From contig RKRN01000055.1 of assembly GCA_007571365.1 (NCBI GenBank), positions 1-64,000 of the forward strand: 64,000 nucleotides of DNA, given 5' to 3'. The translations under genes and the position numbers were made by a program. The notes beneath the pieces were generated by a model. It did no database searches. It saw only the letters and a list, made by a program, of their open reading frames with translations, and had not been told where the DNA came from. Positions 60,001-64,000 of this stretch are shown one piece after another. Numbering within the stretch: the first letter of the stretch is position 1; each line of letters starts with the position of its first letter. The stretch comes from Candidatus Latescibacterota bacterium (lineage in GTDB: Bacteria; Latescibacterota; UBA2968; UBA8231).

Positions 60001-60541
60001 AAGAGTCGTAGCCGAATTTGTGCGCCCCGTACTGGGCGATGCCCTCGGTCCAACCGCGCGGGGCATTGAGATGGTACAGCGGAAATTGAAATGTAATGTC
60101 TGGATTGGAGTCGAAGCGCGAGACTGCAAGCAGGGCGAACTGGAAGGGCCACTTCTTGCGCGCCTTGTTGAGCGTAATGATGTGCGTCAATTCGTGCGTG
60201 ACCACGTTTTTGATCCAATCGTGACTGCCGCGCAGTTCAAAATCGAGGCTGGTGGCCCAAATGGCCATGGTATTGCTGTAGTAATTGGCCCAACCATTGC
60301 CGAGCACGTCGGAGTTGTCGAAGACCATGACGTGGATGGTGCGGAAGTCGTCGTAGTAGTCGTAGGCCGCCGCGAGCGTGGGAAAGACCTCCTCGCAGGT
60401 TTCGGCTACTCGGCGTGCAGTACCCTCGGCCCCGCGTGCGAAATGGACCCGGAAGTGATCGGTGACGATGGTTTGTATCTGGGCTTGGGCTGCTCCGGCG
60501 AGGAACAGCGCGGCCATGGCGGAAAAAATCGCTCGACGCAA
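57092..60541 (-). CDS. Giant exported fusion: zinc peptidase (HExxH) + TolB-like beta-propeller + outer-membrane barrel
   Basis: 1149 residues from a TTG preceded by AAAGGGA, with signal peptide (SAMAALFLAGAAQAQ). Residues ~20-280: peptidase MA/gluzincin-like domain with 'VVTHELTHIITLNK' (His116, Glu117, His120) and a likely third ligand Glu166 in 'RGWTEGIAQYG'. Residues ~300-620: at least five PD40/WD40-like blades of the TolB type ('PVLSPDGKKLAYL', 'IGWSPDGEEIVFV', 'PSFSPDGQRIAFV', 'PRFSPDGEWLLFS'). Residues ~650-1149: strand-rich, with 'YYVGGRDFLSGYPYFTDSG' and 'ARVGYEFPVLKRISSRF', like BamA/surface-antigen barrels. A cell-surface protease with its own anchor is the natural reading; substrate unknown. 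Confidence 0.85.
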   Translation of the reverse strand: MRRAIFSAMAALFLAGAAQAQIQTIVTDHFRVHFARGAEGTARRVAETCEEVFPTLAAAYDYYDDFRTIHVMVFDNSDVLGNGWANYYSNTMAIWATSLDFELRGSHDWIKNVVTHELTHIITLNKARKKWPFQFALLAVSRFDSNPDITFQFPLYHLNAPRGWTEGIAQYGAHKFGYDSWDSHRDMLLRMAVLEDDLLSWEEMGTVLDRMGKFYGEFVYNQGYAMMVYIHEQYGAEKVDELTHQIGSMSFDPAIRRVLGVSADQFYADWVAFLAENYGRLESEIRAQGFFQGEPLDQVNEGVLEYHPVLSPDGKKLAYLTSEQQDYALTVLKIYDFKTHEKTELKGWIDTRIGWSPDGEEIVFVRNKGGFNDLYIYNLAEDQERRISANLRAKDPSFSPDGQRIAFVHNKDGTNNLGLIDRDGTDLAYLTNNNDATQYMAPRFSPDGEWLLFSVFRGQDRDIAMIRADSPPRPKVFAKAEKKSEDEEGEADEEKTIDVFPDTVAFAHPDSSGFRAVVASPADERDPYWLPDGSGFVFSSDQSGIFNIYRYRLENDQVEQLTNVIGGAFVPTVADDERVVYSGYHSNDYSLYSFEMGEFERDARFEPVAMRDYRSIFDGPKLADQYQVAPYRGRNVLRYIPILQVGPTYVGNTFGLNQASGGLQFSTGDMLGGQELTAWGIAGKNMRNATDLNTDVGFFYERRLRPQVGNNRTFNPSFYIAGRRREIDNLIKDRQIAPDTLDVDNIYPVPVDSVTSLLIPNVRQYIYQSTSREDLFKTSLGQLAVGVDVPLTRRTELNALYIWRDYAEGWTLRRFRSQNQIYLEQDGVDISASLDPSLLTQDTLLVDSEDPLTFYGDLSFFRTHTLSMAWRYQKINPTADRLISPSGRALALVYRYLMPTVADSLTEQISTDGVPRDQFVGVERRMRANEYIAAYNERVRLPFNNSLNINLIGAYKNVRLKPRFIEDGGFLEGRFYWPLRYYVGGRDFLSGYPYFTDSGTKLLYARVGYEFPVLKRISSRFINFNFSKLYAELFAEAGVVGNFSRFEDIDFWSGKRWRSWPNTDQFLTDVGGQLRLQLFTFYRIPMFAYLQVARPLSSSRVQWFKRSSNGGWGESECNPTEQDCYLTVRDSEGGLSEIDKWRFYFGFGL

Positions 60542-60684
60542 CAGGCATCCCTTTCACAAAAAGGCGACCCGCAGCCAATTGCCGGTCGCTCCACAAGTTG
60601 TTAGGAAAATACTTGAGGCCGTGCCCCTCGTCAAACGGCACGGCACCGCTTTCACGCGGCTTCACCGTTGATTATTATATCTGT

Positions 60685-61356
60685 ATGCACTACACCATTC
60701 ATCCCACCGACGCCCTCGACCTGCCCGACGCCGATTGGGAGCGTCTCCAATGGCAAGCGGCCGAGACCCTAGAGATTACCCACTTTCCTTGGGATGATTC
60801 CGGCCACCGCCCCCGCACTCAGGTGCGCCTGCTCTACGACGAGCGGGCACTATCCATTATCTTTCGCGTTGAAGATCGCTACGTCCGCGCTGTAGCCGAG
60901 TGTTTCCAAGATTCAGTCTGCACCGATTCTTGCGTCGAATTCTTCGTCGCACCTCTACCCGATTCGCCGGCTTACTTCAATTTCGAAGTCAACTGCGGCG
61001 GCACCATGCTCCTGCACCGCTGCCCTTCAGCCGCCGAGCGCGCCCAAGGCCGAGAAACTGAAAATGTCAGCGATGCCGACGGAGCCACCATCCGCATCGC
61101 CACCACGCTGCCCCGGATCGTCGAGCCTGAGCGCACTATCCCCACGACTTGGGCGGTCGAGTACCGCATCCCCCTTGCCCTCTTCGCCCAGTACTTCGGT
61201 GCCCAGACGCCCGTGTCCGGCACCCAGTGGAAGGGCAACTTCTATAAATGCGGCGACCGCACCTCTCACCCGCACTGGGGCACGTGGGCACCGGTAGATA
61301 CGCCCAAGCCGAGCTTTCACCAACCCGACTTTTATCAGCCGCTCGTATTTGCCTAG
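60685..61356 (+). CDS. CBM9-like carbohydrate-binding protein, apparently cytoplasmic or unprocessed
   Basis: 223 residues from the ATG at 60685; no signal peptide is visible. CBM9/DOMON-like pattern: 'WQAAETLEITHFPWDDSG', 'QVRLLYDERALSIIFRVEDRYV', 'DSCVEFFVAPLPDSPAYFNFEVNCGG' (in parts) and 'WAVEYRIPLALFAQYFGAQ', 'NFYKCGDRTSHPHWGTWAPV'. This full-length, single-domain form is common as an orphan protein near sugar-metabolism genes. TATTAT at 60672-60677 is only seven bases before the ATG and no ribosome binding site is seen, so the mRNA may be leaderless. Its TAG overlaps the stop of the convergent next gene in the palindrome CTAG. Confidence 0.8.
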   Translation: MHYTIHPTDALDLPDADWERLQWQAAETLEITHFPWDDSGHRPRTQVRLLYDERALSIIFRVEDRYVRAVAECFQDSVCTDSCVEFFVAPLPDSPAYFNFEVNCGGTMLLHRCPSAAERAQGRETENVSDADGATIRIATTLPRIVEPERTIPTTWAVEYRIPLALFAQYFGAQTPVSGTQWKGNFYKCGDRTSHPHWGTWAPVDTPKPSFHQPDFYQPLVFA

Positions 61357-63173
61357 CGCAGAGGCGAGTGGTAGGAAGGCCGGTGAGCAAAGCGTCTCAG
61401 CCCAAGATGTAAGCGAGCCTGAGCGGCCGGTCCCAAATGCACAGAGAGATACCGATCCCCTACTTCAACAGACTGGTCTTGGTCGTCTTCGTTTGCTAGT
61501 TGGGCGTTGGTGAATTGATGCTCGCCAAAGGCACCGGCCAGTAACAGGACATCGCGTCCTGCCACTGGGTCCGTATTCACCAGCGTCAGGCTAACTCGGT
61601 CGGTGCTGACCCGATCCACTAAAGCCGCGACGTACTCGGGCAGACCGGGGCGACGACGCTGTGGGTCAAAATAATGCAGATGGGTCTGGAGCATTCCCCC
61701 GTTGTAAATCGCCGCGGGTGTGCCCAAGGCCATCTGGATCAGAGCTTCGGGCAGCACGGGATTGAGCCGCTGGAAGTGGTAGCACTCGCGCGTTTCGGGA
61801 TCGCTGTCGTCGTTCTCTAGGCGATTCAGACTATGGCAGATGCTGGAGTAGGTCGAGTCGATCACTTGATCGACGTAGCTTGGGTTTTTGCCTTCGACAA
61901 AGGAAAACCAAGCGGTCGGCGGGCAGATGCCGGCTTTGGCAGCACCCCAGTCGGCGGGCAGACCGGCAAAAGCGGTGCGGTCGGAAAAGACTTCCTCGAG
62001 GCGGGCCAAATCCCGCTCGCTTTGGCTCAAATAATATAAATGAATATACAAGTAGGGATCGGGCGGCCGAAAATCGAACCAGCCTCGGTCGCCGTGGCGG
62101 GCTGGCACCTTGACGAGGCCATCCTCCTCGCGCCGCAGTTCCCACAGCATGTCGAGTTGCGAGCGGGCCAAGTCCAAATGGGAATCATCGCCGGTCATCA
62201 GTAGGGCGCAACTGCCAGCGACCAAGGCCGGCTCGACGATATTGCGTGCGCCGTGCGGCCAGCGCCAGCCGTAGTATCCACCCCACCACTTGCCGTCCAT
62301 CAACTCGCCAATGACTCCCTCCGGCCCGATATTATCGGGCATGATGCCGCCGTTGGCCTTGCAGCGCTCCTCCCACGCCTGCAAATAATTGAGCACCCAA
62401 GTTTTGTACTGATCGTCGCCAGTGTGGAGATAGGCGTTGGTGATCAAACTGGTGGTGCTCAAGTTGAGAGGTACATCGCAACGGGTCATGCGCCGGTTGA
62501 TCAAGTTGAGGATCCGAGCAAATAGTTCGTCGTCCTTCCAATCAACCTTGAAGAGTGGATCGGAGCTATCGGCACCGGGAATATCCTCAAAGGGTGCTAA
62601 ATAATCTGCCAAGATGGGTCGGTGGTAATCCCAGTCGACTTGGGTGGTGACAAAGCGCGGCCCCTTGCTGCCATTGAGCGGCGAGCGGATCATCTTGCGC
62701 TGGGCGTCCCAATTAGGTGCCAGTGGATCGGCGCCGGTGTACATGGCAGCGTAGCGCAGGGCGCGGGTGCGGTTGATGAGGTGGTTGGGATCGGCCAAGG
62801 CCAAATAGTAGATGTAGGTATAGCTCTCGGAGTGGTGGAACCAGTCAAAGCCAGTGACAAACTCGCGCTCAACCGTGCCGTAATTGGTGTACTGCCAAGT
62901 GATAGCATCCCATTCTTTGCAGGCAATCTGGTAGATGTGCTCTCCGCCGCCTAGCAGATAAAATAAGGGGAACGAGAGGAAGGCCTCGTAGCCATTGTCC
63001 GTGCCGTCCATACTGGTCCACTCTGTGCGCTGGATCAGGGTGCCGTCTGGACGGGTGCTGTGCTCGACAAAGGGATGGGCGGCGCGGTCCATTAAAGCGA
63101 TCAAGTCGCGTTGGCGCACGGCCCAATGAGGCGGGTTTTTGCGGGTCTTAGCTGCAATGGATGCGTAGGCCAT
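61353..63173 (-). CDS. Large uncharacterised all-alpha protein, paralogue of the gene at 20008-22038
   Basis: 606 residues, AGGAG before the ATG, no signal peptide. Helix-rich, with 'FDWFHHSESYTYIYYLALAD', 'CKANGGIMPDNIGPEGVIGE', 'WWGGYYGWRWPHGARNIVEP' and 'GTPAAIYNGGMLQTHLHYFD'. It shares with 20008-22038 the 'NGGIMPDN.GP.GVIGE' block, the Trp-Gly-Gly tract, the 'LLLTGDxSHLDLLRDQLDxLL'-like helix (seen as LLMTGDDSHLDLARSQLDML) and a beta-rich end ('DRVSLTLVNTDPVAGRDVLLLAGAFGEHQF', in parts). Probably an (alpha/alpha)6-barrel sugar-active enzyme; catalytic residues not identifiable by eye. Confidence 0.7.
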   Translation of the reverse strand: MAYASIAAKTRKNPPHWAVRQRDLIALMDRAAHPFVEHSTRPDGTLIQRTEWTSMDGTDNGYEAFLSFPLFYLLGGGEHIYQIACKEWDAITWQYTNYGTVEREFVTGFDWFHHSESYTYIYYLALADPNHLINRTRALRYAAMYTGADPLAPNWDAQRKMIRSPLNGSKGPRFVTTQVDWDYHRPILADYLAPFEDIPGADSSDPLFKVDWKDDELFARILNLINRRMTRCDVPLNLSTTSLITNAYLHTGDDQYKTWVLNYLQAWEERCKANGGIMPDNIGPEGVIGELMDGKWWGGYYGWRWPHGARNIVEPALVAGSCALLMTGDDSHLDLARSQLDMLWELRREEDGLVKVPARHGDRGWFDFRPPDPYLYIHLYYLSQSERDLARLEEVFSDRTAFAGLPADWGAAKAGICPPTAWFSFVEGKNPSYVDQVIDSTYSSICHSLNRLENDDSDPETRECYHFQRLNPVLPEALIQMALGTPAAIYNGGMLQTHLHYFDPQRRRPGLPEYVAALVDRVSTDRVSLTLVNTDPVAGRDVLLLAGAFGEHQFTNAQLANEDDQDQSVEVGDRYLSVHLGPAAQARLHLGLRRFAHRPSYHSPLR

Positions 63174-63198
63174 TTTGGGTTTCTCCTAGTCGAATTAT

Positions 63199-63522
63199 TC
63201 AGGTCGCAAGTCCGTGTACCGATCTCCCCGTGCCCCGCGTAAAGAAGGCGTCAAGGACTTCTGCTATACATACAAAGGGGTCAAAGCGGTTGGGATATGA
63301 GGTGTTCGGGGAGCGCACTTTGAGCAGTTCATGCACGGCAGCATCCACTTCTGGGTGGGAATGCAAGAGATGTTTGTAACCTAAAAGATGCCCGAGCCCC
63401 ACGAAACCATATACGAGAAGGTACAGATGTTTCTCGCTGGGTTCAAATCGCATGTGGAGTGCGGTGGGCCCTAGTGAGACTAGACGAAGTTGGCGGCTGG
63501 AAGGCTCCACCGGCAACGGCAT
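63199..63522 (-). CDS. Possible small hypothetical protein
   Basis: 107 codons on the minus strand, 26 bases after the previous start (upstream gene in that direction). It contains a hydrophobic/helical centre ('KHLYLLVYGFVGLGHLLGYKHLL') and a charged C-terminal part ('NRFDPFVCIAEVLDAFFTRG'). No family is recognised and no ribosome binding site supports the start. Composition is plausible for a protein, but a shorter open frame runs on the other strand as well, so I keep it at low confidence. Confidence 0.3.
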   Translation of the reverse strand: MPLPVEPSSRQLRLVSLGPTALHMRFEPSEKHLYLLVYGFVGLGHLLGYKHLLHSHPEVDAAVHELLKVRSPNTSYPNRFDPFVCIAEVLDAFFTRGTGRSVHGLAT

Positions 63523-63749
63523 AAGCGTACTTTTCTGGTAAGTTGCTGCACAACGCGTTATAGCTATACTTTAGACGCTAGACACCACGCATAACACCAC
63601 ATTGATCCACCTCTATAAAAATATAGAGGGCCCCTCGTTGAGTATTCTGCCCTCGTAGATCGCCCAGTACCACACTTCGGCGCGGATGCGATGATTGCAG
63701 AGGCAGACTGGCAGTGGGCAATAATGACAATAACAAGGTAGATCGCTCT
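63523..63749. other. Intergenic region, no confident feature
   Basis: About 230 bases before the lipoprotein start. I see an AT-rich patch near 63545-63640 and no hairpin followed by a T-run, tRNA, repeat or convincing promoter. An open stretch reading into the lipoprotein frame region (GCAGAGGCAGACTGG near 63700) ends in stops and is not treated as a gene. Confidence 0.4.
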
Positions 63750-64000
63750 ATGCAGGTCCCAATTATTGTAGGATGGTTTCTCGTCTTGGTAGCCTGTGCT
63801 GAACGAGAGCAGGCGGTTAGCACCCAGCGCATGGCTGAACTTCTAGAAGAGATAGCCGTCAATGTCGATCCCGCCACGCATCCGTATGTGAATTTGGACC
63901 GAGTTACATATTTCCGCGCTCAATTGGACCACCTACGCCAAGCCGGTGCAGCCACCAGTCGTCGTGGGCGGGAGCAAATCCTACAAGCCCGCTTTTCTCT
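63750..64000 (+). CDS. Lipoprotein, N-terminal part (runs off the window)
   Basis: An ATG at 63750 opens a frame that continues to the window end without stop. The leader is a lipoprotein signal: 'PIIVGWFLVLVAC' with Cys at the lipobox. The mature part begins 'EREQAVSTQRMAELLEEIAV' and contains 'DPATHPYVNLDRVTYFRAQL', a helical, TPR-like wording that I associate with the front of TPR/ASPIC-UnbV type lipoproteins in candidate-phylum genomes; this is only a resemblance. AAGG lies about 12 bases upstream of the start. The 3' part is needed to name it. Confidence 0.6.
   Translation, partial: MQVPIIVGWFLVLVACAEREQAVSTQRMAELLEEIAVNVDPATHPYVNLDRVTYFRAQLDHLRQAGAATSRRGREQILQARFS

Noticed and set aside
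59810-60604. Open frame of 264 codons on the plus strand opposite the giant peptidase gene
   Set aside because: Antisense shadow of the peptidase N-terminal region, including the HELTH site; no ribosome binding site or recognisable domain.
1-64000. CRISPR array, insertion sequence or rRNA operon
   Set aside because: I looked for regularly spaced direct repeats, transposase-like genes with terminal inverted repeats, and conserved rRNA stretches, and found none.

Overview
The window is a high-GC, gene-dense bacterial chromosome segment, cut at both ends. Its maker is a didermic (Gram-negative-type) bacterium: it has TonB/ExbB/ExbD, Omp85-type and other outer-membrane barrel proteins, lipoproteins and many signal peptides. 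Several traits would fit an uncultured marine or host-associated candidate phylum such as Latescibacterota: phytanoyl-CoA-dioxygenase-like enzyme, UxuA-like isomerases, Gfo/Idh/MocA oxidoreductase, DUF6785-like transporters, CBM9-like proteins, FlgD-Ig-tailed exported proteins, B12-dependent ribonucleotide reductase and RNase Y. The phylum name is inference; no rRNA gene is present.

Region A (1-16589, + strand) is the least explained part. A truncated membrane/TPR protein is followed by four very large exported proteins in overlapping or nearly overlapping frames. Three share a discoidin-like region, a conserved 'IRWT...RTRTG' block and a C-terminal FlgD-like Ig domain opening with FTPNGDG; the fourth looks like an outer-membrane barrel with Asp-rich, possibly calcium-binding insertions. 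After a promoter-led CBM9-like exported protein and a strong terminator comes a second, intact copy of the membrane/TPR protein, coupled to a DUF6785-like multispanning transporter. I read this as an envelope or surface-display system without an assigned function.

Region B (16621-27667) is a carbohydrate-acid metabolism island: a second DUF6785-like transporter, a Gfo/Idh/MocA oxidoreductase, a large all-alpha protein of unknown function, an M19-like protein that has lost most metal ligands, two mannonate-dehydratase (UxuA)-like proteins, a PhyH-type dioxygenase, a small partner protein and an idonate/sorbitol-type zinc dehydrogenase.

Region C (27676-56958) is mostly housekeeping: tRNA-Leu and tRNA-Cys behind a near-consensus promoter, thyA, an Ig-like lipoprotein with a pilin-like partner, xerC, topA, map, a PhnP-like hydrolase, nrdJ and nrdR with an NrdR box between them, a TPR-exbB-exbD-exbD-tonB operon, accD, an Omp85-like barrel, surE, rpmI-rplT-pheS-pheT, a ZapB-like coiled coil with zapA, rny and its ymdB-like partner, xseA-xseB-recN and a CDP-alcohol phosphatidyltransferase. 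The RNase Y has unusual substitutions in its HD metal site.

Region D (56946-64000) returns to accessory content: a 49-residue coupled ORF, a giant secreted fusion of zinc peptidase, beta-propeller and barrel, a CBM9-like protein, a paralogue of the large all-alpha protein of region B, and the first 83 codons of a lipoprotein that runs off the window.
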